A stretch of DNA of 64,000 nucleotides from Fallopia convolvulus (lineage: Eukaryota; Streptophyta; Magnoliopsida; Caryophyllales; Polygonaceae): NCBI GenBank assembly GCA_964016875.1, contig OZ024728.1, positions 9,598,272 through 9,662,271 on the forward strand, in the 5' to 3' direction. The position numbers and the translations under genes are program-made. The stretch's first letter is position 1. The number at the start of each line of letters is the position of its first letter. Positions 9,828-23,567 of this stretch are shown piece after piece. The notes under the pieces were generated by a model, which had not been told where the DNA came from, ran no database searches, and was given only the letters and a program-made list of their open reading frames with translations.

Positions 9828-10507
9828 AAAAAACCTTGTATGAATAGTAACAGGTACTTTGTAAGGGTAATATGTAAATGAGTATATAGAGTAATTGAGC
9901 ATAACTGATAAATAGGGATCATATTAACAAAACACATAACTTTCTTACTACTCCAATTTACGTAACTTAATTTCAAAATTTTAGCCCAAACTCGACCACT
10001 CCACAGATTAGCGATATACAAACTCATAATACACTGAATCATAACAACAAAATACATCTTACAAATTCTTGATCGGAAAATAGGATAATATAATGAAAAA
10101 GTTTTATACTTAACAACTTCATAAGCAAAACATCTTGTAAACAAGTTCTTACAAGAGCAGAGCTGACTAAACAACATCAACATCCAATATGCTACATATC
10201 CTGAATAAACCTGCAAACTGATCACATAATATCTATAAGAACTAATTTGCATCAACTTGAGGCATAACATACTCTTAGGTTGGAGAATAAAGGATAGAAG
10301 TAGTGAGCAACACCATTGATTGAAGGAAAGTAATAATAAAAAGGTTGAAACCATACATGTCTTCAAAAATTCATGTTTAGGTATGTGCATAAAACTCATT
10401 TGAACTGCAAACTCACAATTTAGATGACAACACGATCCAAAAAGCCATTCAAATGATACTAAGTTGTGATTATAAATAAAATTAGGCCAAAAATAGAAGT
10501 GCACCAT
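9824..10507 (-). other. 227-aa hydrophobic ORF ending on the ORF2 start codon
   Basis: The ORF is rich in Leu, Phe, Ser, Cys and Tyr and has no recognisable domain or CCHC zinc knuckle, so it does not look like a LINE ORF1. Its TGA (9824-9826) overlaps the ORF2 ATG (9825-9827). Composition follows from T-rich DNA on this strand. It may be a chance frame in the untranslated leader or inter-ORF spacer of the LINE. A coding role is unproven. Confidence 0.35.
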
Positions 10508-10612
10508 AATTACTAGATAAAGGTGTATCTGGAGCCACCAAACTTTCAGAACAAGAAGAATATAACTTATTAACGCAAATTGTTCATCATTAAGTTTAGT
10601 ATATTTGCAAGG

Positions 10613-12262
10613 TCATGGAAGTATCAAATTCTCAACTCTGTCTACCAACCCATAAGGGGGCAAACAAAGGAAAAAGTAATGAAATCCATGGAACCAAACA
10701 AAGAACAAGAGCTTAAATTTTGAATTTCCATCCTTCAGAACCCTTTTGCTTCCAAAAAGACTTATTACAGGTTCATCATTTTGCATTGCAAAGCAGAAAT
10801 AGTTATAGTTGGACAGCAACTCAACTTTGGAGCTATCAAAAAAACAAGACAGCCAAAGGAGCCATTGAATCCGACCACAACTATGTCTGAACAATTTAAG
10901 AGCATACCAAAGGCCACACTTCCAAAGTATTCTTGAGAATTGAAGTAACAGAGACCAACCAAATGCCTTGCACCAGCCAAACAAAGCTGATACAAGCCAC
11001 AGAGCAACCCTGAGAAAATTGGAGTAAGTTTCATAACAGGTTTCAAGATTTAGGTTCATGCTTATCCCAATCCAAAGACTGCACAAGATCTCAACCTTAT
11101 ATATGAAACCAAAGGCCCATATACTTAGGAAATCTTGATACAAACCAAGAACCAAGACAAGAAGTTTGGATGAGAGGGTTAGAAAGACATTACCTTGAAG
11201 AGGATTCCAACAAAGATTCACCACCCCAACCAGAACAAGAGAACCACAACAACCGACAGAGTACACATCAGGCTCAAAACATAATTGACTGAACATAAGA
11301 TAATAAAATCGTCCAACACAAAAAAAGTCATAAAAGGATAATACTCCGAACCTTCTCCGCAAAAATAAAGCAAAGAAGGTAAGAGATAGAGCAATATCCT
11401 GCATCAAGGGCACCCACAAACCTTGTATAAGTCCACAACAACAAATTAAGAAGCAACATATTTCATCTGTAGAAGAAAACTCATGGGTAGAGAATTTAAT
11501 TGGAGCACTTTTCTGTAAAATTTTGATCCAAATGTTCAATAAGATTTCATCATGATAATTTTCATTCTTTGCCAGCATCGAAATTGACAAGCTCTCAATC
11601 TTGCTAGACAAGGATGTCACGCAAGAGAGAAATAGACCAACACGAGGAAAGCAAAGAAACTTTTGAAACAACAACCACAAATAACAAAAAGAAAAAACAA
11701 GAAGAGAATAAGAAGGATTCAACACATAACCTGATAAATCTGAGATCCAAAAACGAGAAGAAAGGCAAGATAAACTCTTGCCTTTCCACAGACGCCTAAG
11801 AACAGCAATCAACTTGACCATAGCTTCCCCAAATAAAGAGGAAACCAAATCCTCAGGATCTGGATTAAAAGATAGAGTCTCAACTAGGTCACAACGGGCA
11901 ACAATACGAAGACTCAACTTCAAGCCATTAGCAAAGAGAACAAGAAGCCAAAGCACCTCAGAGGCACATAGAACGCCAAGTTCCACATCAGATTCGATAA
12001 TAGCAAACAAACTCAAGACCGCATCCAGCACCACATCAAAAGAGAAACCCACTGACTGAATTTTCAAATTCCAATTCTCAAATAAAGAGAACAAGAACCA
12101 CCGAAGAAGAACATGATCATAAAAGGTTGATAACAATGCCAAAGCCCCGGAAATAACAAAAGTAGATCTAGAAACCAGATCTGCTTTGAAAGGCCGACAA
12201 AGAACATTGCCAAAAGGTTCAAAAGAAGGTTTAGGGTTTTGGATGTAAGACAAAGATCCCAC
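10613..12262 (-). other. 549-aa hydrophobic ORF of unknown nature
   Basis: A single open frame of 549 codons starts with ATG at 12262, just upstream of a CCAAAACCCTAAACC leader-like motif within its own first codons. The product is very rich in Leu, Phe, Ser, Val, Cys and Trp, with many stretches that would score as membrane segments; a short polar part lies near residues 230-265. No known family is recognised. A frame this long without a stop is unlikely by chance even in A-poor DNA. The amino-acid bias equally fits a T-rich leader or spacer of the LINE lying on the same strand. The small frames 10765-11046 and 12064-12387 (minus) show the same bias and are probably not genes. Confidence 0.35.
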
Positions 12263-12459
12263 ACTCCATAAAAGATGAAAAGGAAAGAAATCAATGTATC
12301 AAAAAGTTCATTACGTACTAACATGAATAACAGAAAAAGCATGATCATTTCATGATCTTTACACATGATCATTTTCTTATCTTCCAATGAGTTTATAGTT
12401 TGTAGTTCAGATTTTCTAACCTATACCTTTAGGGCATAAGATAAACATCTTGTTTTAAA

Positions 12460-13610
12460 AAGATTTGATATTTTTATTTATTTAGAGATTGAAATCTTTT
12501 TTACGACAGGTTTATTCGTTTTCTTTTAGGGTTTTAGGGTTTTAATTTTTATTTGGATATCAATTTAATAATAGTATAAATATCAAGACATGACTTCTAA
12601 TAAACAAAAATTTATGTAGATAGCATTCATATAAATTATATTGTTTTAAAGTATGAAGCTTTTGATTGTTAGAAAATGTCTTACAAGAAGAATATAAAAG
12701 GATTTTATATTAGGTTATATCTCTAAATATAGTGGATTTAAAAATAATATAATAAGTATAGACATAAAATTTATTAATAATGATGGTGGTTATGATAATA
12801 ATATTTGATATATAATAAGATATTAAGTATGCTAGTTGTTAACAGGTATCTTGTATAGAAAGATATAAAAGATAGAGAAGATAATATTATGATCTAAGTT
12901 TAATTAAATAAATTATATAATCTTGGTTATAAAATAATGTTTTAAGACATGATTCTATTAATTATGAACTAAAAGTATGGGAGAACCTATTTAAATAAGA
13001 TAATTTTATTAGCATATCAAACCATATGGAAAGCTATATTATAAAGTTATCTAGAAAACCCTATATATGGAAAGTAATAGAAAAAGATATCTTCTAGTAT
13101 TTTTAATCTATCTACTAATATTTTTGTCTTTATATTACTTGTATTTTTTTAAGGAGTTAATGAGAAATACTATAATAAGGTTATGTTATAGATATTATTG
13201 ATAAAAGATAATATTATAAAAATACTATATGAGATATTAAATACTAAGGGCGTTTTAGATTTTTTACACATCCTAAGAGGACTTTATTAATAACTATATT
13301 TCTTGTAATGTTGAAAACTATATTATAAGATTTTATAAAGATATTCCTTGCTTAATTATATTAATTGGATAACAAGTTAAGATTATAAAGGAATATTTTA
13401 ATAATTTAAGTAAATTATTATTTTGGGCTTTCAAAGAGGATAATAAATAATACAAAACTAAGGATTTTAAGGAATAAGAGGATATTACAATATTTTAAAA
13501 TAATAATAAGGAATATTATTATTTTATTCTCATCCAACTAAATTATTAATATAATAATTTAGAAAATTAATCTCTTAAGAAGAATAAAAGAGATTGGTCT
13601 TAACTTTAGA
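12460..13610. other. AT-rich block with few C on the plus strand; no gene seen
   Basis: About 1.15 kb of very AT-rich sequence with no open frame long enough to report. Cytosines are scarce on the plus strand compared with guanines. Two TTTTAGGG units occur at 12524-12539, too few to be telomeric. The block could be a decayed transposon. From about 13610 the composition becomes GC-richer and joins the LTR-like block. Confidence 0.5.
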
Positions 13611-15121
13611 AGAATTCGGAAATTCTTAATAAAGTTATCGGATTATCTCGTGTCTTTAGGTCGAGTTTCCTTTCCAAGTCGTGAACAACGTTTCCGCTAT
13701 CTCGCTAGTCCGCTATCGTAAAAGCAAAGGCAAGTGGAATTTCTCCTTGTAGCCTTAATAAACTCGTTTCGTGAAATTTCTCGATGTTGGGAACAACTTG
13801 TTTGCTAATAATAAAACAAACCTAGGAATATCGATTGCTAGAATTAATGACCCCATTGTTATCGTTATTCCTTTATTTAAATATTCAATAGGACTATTAT
13901 GCTAGTCTTGTTTGTGACCTTGATTGTTTACGATCTCTTTTCGATATCGGTTTGGATGAAATAGTGAGGGGTGCGGGCCTAACCCGACACCTCTATATAA
14001 CCAATCAAAAAAAGTCGTATTGCCACCTTGCCTAAATTACGACTTGTCGATCATGATCCATGTCCGCTCCTACGCCTCGGAGGGATGTATGCACCCTAGC
14101 TAGGTGCCGGAACTTCGTTCCTGTCAGTGGTTCGGGCTAGTACATGGCCCCCCACACTCTTAAAATACGTCACCCTAAGTGAAAGTTTTCATCACTATAC
14201 AAGATAAGTGCCCAATGCACATTTAAAAGACACCAAAACCGGGCCGATCTCAAATGATCGACCCGACTCTCGGTTCGCAAGGGCGCGAGAGGTTTTCAAA
14301 AATTTGTATGAATTAATAATGTTCCCAACATACTTCCTACTCTAAAAAGTAGTCTACAATCTCGTAGTTCTTCTCTGGATTAACGAGCTATCTCCTCTCG
14401 AGATATGCACATTTCTCCGTCGCGATAAGCCCCACATAAAGACCTATACCTTAAAAACACATCCCGATAATATCTCTCTCGAATGTTATAAATTATCATA
14501 ATACCCTTGAGAATTTCCATTCTCACTTGCTTAGTCTCCTTAGACTAATTCCCCTACTTCCGCATTTTTGCCTGGTATTTCTCACCCTTCGCGACAAATG
14601 CCAGACTGTAGGAAGGTGCACCGAAGTGTTGAAGACAAAGTCCAGAAGGTTCGAGAAGTGTTAGGTGAGAATCAAAGGTCAAGGCAAGACGACGTTGAAG
14701 GAAGGAAGGAATTCTCATAAGAGCGAGGCATTCCGAAGATAGTGCACCAGCTCTTCCCTTTTTAAAACCAAGCAAATCATCATCACATGAGTTGTCTTGG
14801 GAAAACATACTTGTATTTTTAATTACGTCTTTTAAACCCTTTCTAAATGGGCTTTACTTTCCGCTGCTACATTTGTAAAACGACTCTCAATGTAATGAAC
14901 GAAAGTTCTTATCAATAAATAAAATTCCGCTTTTAGTCAATTTCATCTTCAATTAAAGAACCAAGTCTCATTCGTGAGCATATGTTTACTTATGTAACGT
15001 TTATGTAAATTTCCGCATTTCTATAAGTTTTAATATCATTATAAAGCCTAGGGTGACTTTGGACGGTAAAATCCGAGGTCACTGGCGGTAATACCCAATG
15101 TTGCAAAATAGGGGTGTTACA
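13611..15121. mobile_element. LTR-like fragment at the copy 1/copy 2 join
   Basis: Complete view of the block whose right part is seen at 1-1254. The left limit is set by composition only. It contains an 11-bp inverted pair, ATGTTGGGAAC (13784-13794) and GTTCCCAACAT (14321-14331), which resembles LTR ends but lacks a target duplication. The right end is GGGGTGTTACA at 15121. Confidence 0.45.
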
Positions 15122-17263
15122 CTTTATTCAAGGCAAAAACTCCCTAAAACCATAGCCTAAACATGGCAAAACAAACAAGAGTTTTCATGATCAAATTCAA
15201 GTCTCCCTAATTAAGGGAAAAACGTCCCTTTTAAAAGAAAAGAGCTCCCAACAAAAGGCTCTTCAATAACCAGCAATAAACACATAATTGATGGTAAAAG
15301 ACCCTTGGAAAACCGGCATTAAATGCATCTTGATATTGGCACACAAGGACACCCATCACGGCGCAACGCCAGGTGCCCGGCATGGCCACGACGCGCCCGG
15401 TGACTAGCAACGTGCACTCCATGTTGTCTTCTTGTTTGATCGGCGCTCCCTGGACCAAGAGACCATGTTGAAGCTCTTCTTGCAAAACACGAGCTCGAGC
15501 CCTAGTGATCCGCCCTAAATAAGGCCAAGTATCGTCGGTGCGCCTCGGTGGCTCGGTACCGAGGTTGGGCAGCTCGGTACCTAGGCTAAAGAGTCGCAAG
15601 GCAACTCAGTACCGGGGCTGGATGGCTCGGTACCCTGGACGTATGGTCGGTACCGTGAGTGGATGGCTCGGTAACGAAGGCGTCTGGGCCATGATGTGGC
15701 TCGTGAGGCATGGTCACATCAATAGGGCTAAAGTACAGGGGCCAAGTGACCATTTGCAACAAGTACAGGGGACCGTTTATATATTTAGCCTTTATTTGTT
15801 TATTTATTTTGTGAAAGTATTTTGTCCAAATTACAAAGTACTCCGTAATATTTTAGGATGCTCACACTATTTTCCAATCAAATTAATGGGCAGTCACTCT
15901 TTACGATAGTAAAAATTTCATGCTATCAAAAGTTATAATATTTAAAAAATAAGGGATTTTAATCCAATTTAAGGTGATTGCGTAATAATTAAAACCTTAC
16001 GCCACTACGTATTGTGACATTACGCTATACAATAGCATGAAATTGCAATTCGAAGCATCAGAAAATGGATCGGCCCATGGAGGAAGTCAGGCCTGCCCGT
16101 GGCGTGATCTCACGACATCAAAGGGAGTAAGATTTGGACTTGGCGTGAGGGGCCATTGGGGCGAGTCAATTGAGCTGACCCATGAGAAAGATCGTGCCAT
16201 GTGATGGCTTGACATAACGTCATGCGGTGGCATTAAAATATGCATTATAATCCACGACATCATCTTCCTCCCTTGTTCCTGTTACGAAACCCTAGTTGTT
16301 GCTTCGATTCCGATTTTCCAATCATCAATTACGGCTCTGATTACAAGTGAAATTCCACAAAATTCCTAGAGGGGGGAGAAAGAGAGGGGACAAAATAGGA
16401 GGGTGGGTGCTACTAGAGGCATGATTTCGCAAAGTGCAGGTGGCGAGATGTCCGAACTCGAGGCGGCACAATTTCATAAGGGGAGGGCAATACATGGCTT
16501 CGTTCCAAGCGAGTAGCCGGAAGTCAGGATCAGGCCACCCAATCTCACCAGTCTTATCACTCTCTCGTGGTATCTCTCGTAGTTCTCCTTATCCTCGTCC
16601 ACGAACGCAAAGTCGTAACTTCGCCTTCATTCCCTTTCTCTATAACAACAAATTTGCATTATGTTATCTATATAACTAACTAAACTATCTAGTTAATTAA
16701 TTAGTTAATGACTAGCATAAGTACTCGTACCCTGTACTGGTTTGGTTAAATATAAATAATTTATTACTTATTTGAATATAAACAAAATTATTGAAACTCA
16801 ATGTTTTATTTTCTCCTTTATTAAAAGGAAATGAATTAGTTTAACAATTTTTTAATTTGTATATATATGTTTAAATTAAAAATACATATACATAAATGAT
16901 CAAAAAAGTTTAATTATAGTATATATAATTTTTTTGTCATGTGATTTGAATATATAATTAATTTAGAAAATGTGTAATTAATCAATGAGGGATGAGATAA
17001 GAATGAACTGAAGATAATAATAAATAATTAGTTAAGAATAATCAATTGATCGATTCCACACCAACTGGTCCACGGACAAATGAAATATTACTGCAATTCA
17101 ATTGAATATTACCACAATTCAATTCAATTCGAAATCTTCATTTGTCTGTGGACCAGTTGGTGTGGAATCAATTGAATATTACCACAATTATATTCAATTC
17201 AATTTCAAATCTTGTATCCACGAAAAAATGCATTATATAACTATGAAATGAATTTGGTTTATG
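15122..17263. other. Spacer, copy 2 (minisatellite, inverted repeat, hairpin)
   Basis: No gene recognised. The minisatellite is at 15551-15686, the 13-bp inverted-repeat element at 15914-16044 and the long hairpin at 17052-17169. Confidence 0.6.
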
Positions 17264-17307
17264 TTTTTTTTTATACAATGAGCTACAAGCTCATTACAAG
17301 GCAAACA

Positions 17308-20300
17308 TTAGGCCGCCTTTAAGAAACAAGGCCAGCCTAAATCATCACAGTGGATGATCTTTAAGAAATGCAACAGGAGAAGAAAAGAAAAATACGAGTC
17401 CCTAGAATTACAAATACTAGAATCTAAAACATTCGAAAAAGAAGGAGAAGAAACAATAGCATGACGAAACCGCGGAATATTGACATGCCTTCTGGCTAAG
17501 AAATCAGCCGCAGAATTACATTCCCTGAAACAATGGAAAAACACCACATCATCGAACCCCCTAACCAAGTTCCTAATCTCTTTAACTAATATATTAATTT
17601 CCCATGGAATTTTCCAAATGTTTTTCAAAGAATTAATAAGCACTAAATTATCTCCCTCTACTATTAATTGTTTAATATTTAATCGATAAGCCTCTTTCAT
17701 ACCTTGTAACAACGCTAAGGAGTCTGCCTGAAGAATTGTCATAGGATTGACTTTCTGACGATCAATGCTAATAATAGTACTAATGTGATTTCTTATTATA
17801 TGACTTGTAAATGTATTAGAGTTGTTTTGTTTAGAAGCATCAAAATTTAATTTATACCAATCAATAGGTGGTTTTATCCAGGCAACACTATTCTTCCTTT
17901 TCCGCAGACCACCAACCGGCCGATCAAGTTTTTTGACTTGAGAAGCAACCCAAAAAGAATGTTCCCTAACAACTAATTCACTAGGACTTAAGTTAGAACT
18001 CCGATTGCCATGGTTAAAAATAATATCATTCCTATGATTCCAAATAAACCACCACAAGAAGCAAAGAACGTCACTCTTAGCATTTGCATTTAACGTGGAA
18101 ATCAAATTATCATTAAAACCACCCAAAGAAACAATGTAAAAGGAAACATTTAATTTTAATTCTAACGTTGAGATCATTTTCTGAGTAAAGGGACACTAGA
18201 AGAAGAAGTGATTTATAGTTTCATCATTTGAATCACATAGAGAACAGGTATGAGGAACCGAGTTATAAAATCTATTAATTCTTTCAGTTGTCGGTAGACA
18301 ATCCGTACATGCTTTCCAAATAAAATTTTGAATTTTCGGAGGAAGTTTAGATTTCCAAATCCAAGAAAAAACTGAATACGGTAAATGTCGTTTAGAATTG
18401 ATTAGCTCTGAAGCTGATTTAACAGAGAAGACACCATCCGACGCAGGCGTCCAAATTAAAGTATCCTCAATATTAGCAGTCGGTATTAGTAAGCAAGTGA
18501 TTTTTTGAACAACCCAAGGTGGCAATAATAATTGTAAAGCACCAACGTCCCAAGTTTTATCAATATTTATAAACTTTTGAACTTTGAGATTTAAATCTCC
18601 ATTATCAAAAAACTCCAACAGATTTAAATTATCAATCCACACATCAGACCAAAAATTAATCTTGCATCCATTTCCTACTAACCATTTTAAACCTTTGGAA
18701 AAGGGTTCCCTTATACTCAACAAGCGACCAAACTGCCAAGAAGAGGTTTTTTGTTTAAAATTTAAAATATGTTGGGAGTGAAGATATTTTTCATCTATTA
18801 TTTTGACCCAAATATTAAGGGGTTCATTCAGAAGTTTCCACAATAATTTCATCTGAAGTGCTACATTATTATTATAGGTTGTTCTTAACCCAATACCACC
18901 ATTTTCTTTAGGGGGACAAATCTTATCCCAGCTAATAAGAGGATGATGATTCGGAGTAAACTTATTCCAAAAAAAGGATTTATTAACTTTATCTATTTCA
19001 TCACAAATACCTCTCGAAAGTAAAAAAACTTTGCAATAAATAACTAACCTGACCCATTAGATTTGACTGGATCAACACTGTCCTGCCTACTTGAGAAATA
19101 GAATTAGCCTTCCATTGGGATAACTGGTGTTTAAGTTTAGTAATTAGATCGTTAAACATCATATTTTGGACCCTTCCTTTCAAAATCGGAATGCCTAGAT
19201 ATTTCTCCATAGAGGTGGTTATTTGAACGTTAAGGATACTAGCAAGAAACAAAGTTGTAGGGAGCGAGATATTTAATGAAGTCTGAAAGGAACTCTTATT
19301 ATAGTTAATTGAAAGACCAGAAAGGGTACTAAATTTATGTAGAAAAGCCTTAATAAAATGCATATTGCGTTGGGTTGCATTTGCAAAAATAATAGTGTCA
19401 TCTGCAAAACTTAGGAATGGAATACAAGTTCCATTTCTAACTAAACGAATACCAACTCTTGAAGAAGTCTGTGATGATTCATATTGCAAGGATCTTGCAA
19501 AATATTCCATAGCTAGAATGAAGATAAAAGGAGACATTGGGTCTCACTGCCTAATACCACATTCTGGGATAAATTCCGGCCCATGCTCATTATTAATGAG
19601 AACCGACGAGGATGAAGTAGTGATACAAGTCATAATAAGATGAACCCACTGATTACAGAAACCAAATTTTAATAGTATTTTCCGTATAAAAGTCCAATCT
19701 ATCTTGTCATAAGCCTTCTCCATATCAATTTTAAGAGCCATCCAACCTTTAATTCCTTGTTTTTTCTTATGGAAGGAATGAAAGATTTCATGAACTATTA
19801 AGATATTGTCCTGAATTAGTCTTCCTTGGACAAAAGCTCCTTGCAGAGGATGTATTAAGGACGGTAAAATATTAGCCATTCTAGAAGCAATAATTTTAGT
19901 TATCAATTTATAATTTGTATTACAAAGACTTATAGGTCGATAGTGACCAATCACTAATGGATTATTATTTTTAGGTATTAGGGTTATAAAAGATTTATTA
20001 ATAGACTGTAGCATATGTCCAGAATGAAAAAATGCATTAACCGTATGCCAGTAATGTTGGAAAAACTCAGCGGTGAACCCATCAGGGCCCGGAGTTTTAT
20101 CAGAAGCTAAATTAAACATAGCATTTTTAATTTCTATAGGAGAAGGAGATTTACAAAGGGAATTATTATCTTCCATAGTTACTAGACTAGGAATAATATC
20201 CAGATCATTATTATTAATTATACATAATGGATTTCTTTTAAATCTCATGCTCATTTCCTGGGATATATTATTTGAAATAGAAACGTGATAAAAAATAACC

Positions 20301-21336
20301 GAACCTTGTGAAGTTGTAAACTGAGTTACTCTTTGTTTGAAAGACCTAATTTTAGAAATGGATTGAAAATACTTTGTATTTTTATCCAGATTTTGCAAAT
20401 GTTTTACTTTGGCTTGTTGCTTCCAAAACGTATTTTGAAACTGAAGAAGTGCATTATATTTATTTAAATGACGCTGAAGTTTAGTAATTATACCATAATT
20501 ATTTGGACTACGCAGTAATTCATCTTGAAGTAGTTGAAGTTGATTCAAAGCTATTTTTAATTGTTCATAATTATTATTAATATGGTGTTTAGCCCAAACT
20601 TTTATATATTTTTTTAATAAATTCATTTTCATCGAAACTTTAAACATAAACGAACCATCTAACCTATATTTCCAAACTTTATTTACCAATTTTCCAAGCT
20701 CTGGTTTTAAAAGCCATGCATTTTCAAACCGAAAGGGAATTTTTTTAAAGGAATGAACATTATTTAATTTAAAGGATATAATGCAATGATCCGAGGTTGT
20801 AAAGGGATGATGGTGTACTACTAAAGCAGGAAAATACGAGATTAGATCCTGGTGAATTAAGACTCTGTCTAATTTTTCAAACGTATTGATTGATGAGGTA
20901 GAACTTTTCCGCCAAGTAAAGGGAAAACCCGAGGTTGGTACATTTAATAAGTTCAATTGTGACATAATATTATTTAGTCTTACATATCTAGAATTTAAAG
21001 GGGGAGAGCCACCCTGTTTATCATGAGCAAAGTTTATTTCATTTAAGTCACCAATTATTAGAAACGGTAAATTAGAAGATATTAGAATTTGACATAATTG
21101 ATTCCAATAAGCACTCTTTTCATCTTCTCTAAATGGAGCATAAACAAAAGTTAAAAGCATTACTATTTCTTTAAAAGTGTATTTTAAAATAATTAAATTG
21201 GTAGAATTATAATAGAGATCACAATTTTGGGTAAAGGAATTTTGCATTAAAAGAACCCATATTCCACCCTTAGAACCAATACTAGGACTAAAGACAATTT
21301 TTTGAAACCCGCATTTTTGCCATGAATTGATAAACG
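17308..21336 (-). pseudogene. LINE ORF2 main part, copy 2
   Basis: EN C-terminus, RT, zf-RVT and RNase H-like remnants. TGA lies at 19544-19546, the frameshift near 19004-19028 and TAG at 18196-18198. The His to Arg change from 19368 is unique to this copy. Confidence 0.85.
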
Positions 21337-23562
21337 TGTGATACTCGGGTTCTCAAAAATTCGATAATTGATTTCCGTCCCAATTTCTTTAATGAGTTTA
21401 CTTTAATTCTAGTTTACTTTAATTCTACCCTTTTTATTTTATTGTTTGGCCTAGACCTAACAAGATCTCCCTTCTTTCTTGAGTAGTTGGGCCGAAAGCC
21501 CATGTGGCTAGCAAATAGCAAGCCCGATTTTAAGCCTTCTATTTTTCGCCCTCTTATTACTCTCTCAGCCTCGAATCCCTCTAGCCTTAATTCCTTGTGC
21601 CGCCTCTCCTCACCTTCTACCTTCTTAGAGAGATTGCACGAGACCGACCGCGTCTCGGGGAACGAGAGCCGTCCACCGTTTAAGCCAAAGCGCCGGTCGT
21701 GGATCCGCTCGGGTTTGTAGATCAGATCCACCGGATCTCACGTGGTCTCCGCGTTTTCTTTCCACCATCTTCGCCTCTGTCCTCCATCGAACTTAGGTCG
21801 AGGAAATCCTCGGGTCTGTGCGCAAGCTCGCCTAATATTTTCCCCTAAACTCATTCCAAGACACCGATTCAAGGTTCGAAATTAAGACTGAATTTTTCTT
21901 GTTGTGCAATTTCTCGTTTGTTTAAATGAAGTTATTGGGTAGTTTTAGTCTGGATTTTAGTTCCGCACTCTTGTATACCTTGTCTGGCTTACGGGGTGAT
22001 CTTAATTTCGGGTTCTTTTATGCTGGAGTGGAGTTTTATTTGTTCTCAACCAGAATGTATATATATTTATATTACTGTTTTAAAATTAGCTTGTATACAG
22101 GAAGTTGTTATAAGCATAGTGGTTGTTTGGTCAAGTAATGTTATAGACGTCTTGTATCTGAACTAGCTAGTAAATTGCAATGTTAATCATAGTGGCAATA
22201 GATGGAAATTCTAATTTGGAAGTGTTAAGAAAAACCGATCAGAGAGGTAATTAATTAATCTATGGGGTTTGTGTATTTCTAAATTAAAGGTATTCTAGTT
22301 ACATAGCATATAGCGTGATTAGTATATGTGCTATTAAGTGGAGCTAGTTTAGTAGTTCCGTAGAGTTTTTAATTAAACAATTATTTATGAAGTCAACTTG
22401 TATTGATTACTGAATTTTAAATACCACCTATTAAACTGTTTAGGGAATATTGTCCGTTCAGGTTCTTAGCCTTTCGTATTTCTCAGACATCCTTCACTTA
22501 AGGTAAGTCGTTTTTTCGACTTGCTCGGTTCTTTTCTACCCTGTTAGATTACGTGCCGTTATTGTAGGGCGGGTTTTGAAAACTAGTCCCGAATAGTTTT
22601 TTTTTTATTTATTGTTTTGAACTTCTTGAATGGTTGTGTGCGTAAAGTGGTTTTGAAAGTATTTTTATCGGAAGGTATTTTTGGAAACGTTTTCTCTGTG
22701 CTGGTACCGTTTCCGACACGGCCCATCGTAGCTGGCGTTGAGTAAGAGTTGGCTACGTTGACCCGTGTGGCAGGGAAACCGTGCCCCTTCAAAACGAAAA
22801 ATATTATTTGTGTGTTTTGGCAAGTGCTCCAGTAGAGGCTTAGCCGGGGTTAGAAGGGAGATTGTGAAGTGGAGTGAGAGGGTCTGCCTCTGCACTCGGC
22901 GCGGTGATGAGCGCCTTGGAAGTCGGATTGTGAAAAAGGAGGAATTGCATTGTTATGAGGTTGTGATTGTAAATGTGTATGTGGCTATGTGTGACTAATG
23001 ATAACTGACTTAGGTATTGACTTTTAGAGTTATGATTGCGATTGTGGATTTGTATGTTTACTTTAAGAATGTTTTCAAAACGTTCTGCAATTTCCGTATT
23101 CTCTCTAACTTGGTAGATTAGAAGCTGACCCTTCGGGGAATATTTTTCAGTTTCAGGTATGAACCAGGGAGCTGTGCAGGAACCGAGGCCAGATGGCGGG
23201 CCGGAGCGGTAAAGAGCGCGTGTCATAGCGGGATGGGTTTTTACGTTATTTTATTTATGACTTTCTAGGATATTGTTTTATTATTACGCTAGAGTTGGTA
23301 TTATGACTTGTCTTTTGTTCTATCGGATGATTTTATTGTTGGTGGTGATTCATCGGATTCGGGATATTTATATTTAGGTTTTCGGGAATTCATGCATAAC
23401 TACGTTTTCTATATTTTTATTAAAAGAAAGGTTGGATGTTTTATTAAGTTTTCTCGTCGTGCCCGCGTTGCAAGATCCTAAAGTGTGGTTGTCAACCTAT
23501 TTAAATAGTACCTAGTAAGGTCTATTTCTAAGTAGCGTCCCGTCGGAAGTCGGGGTGTTACA
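21337..23562. mobile_element. Solo LTR, copy 2
   Basis: Same termini; AAACG duplications at 21332-21336 and 23563-23567. Has G at 23355 where copy 1 has A. Confidence 0.88.
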
Positions 23563-23567
23563 AAACG

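Larger units (their letters stand above)
1..13867. repeat. Tandem unit, copy 1 of a 13,867-bp macrosatellite-like array
   Basis: The sequence at 1 recurs at 13868, 27735, 41602 and 55469, always 13,867 bp apart. All internal landmarks (LTR end, LINE tail, ORF boundaries) keep the same spacing, so no net indel exists between copies. The phase is arbitrary because both ends of the array lie outside the window. The unit holds nested dead transposons: an LTR-like block, a spacer, a LINE with an LTR inserted in it, two hydrophobic ORFs and an AT-rich block. Copy 1 carries two bases not seen in other copies compared: A at 5109 (G elsewhere) and A at 9488 (G in copies 2-4). It shares T at 5536 with copy 2 only. 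Confidence 0.97.

Noticed and set aside
11614..12059. Lys/Ser-rich plus-strand ORFs opposite the 549-aa frame
   Set aside because: Short, low-complexity and antisense to the longer frame; best read as shadows.
12524..12539. TTTTAGGG repeats resembling telomere sequence
   Set aside because: Only two units and an 8-bp variant; chance or promoter-like motif.
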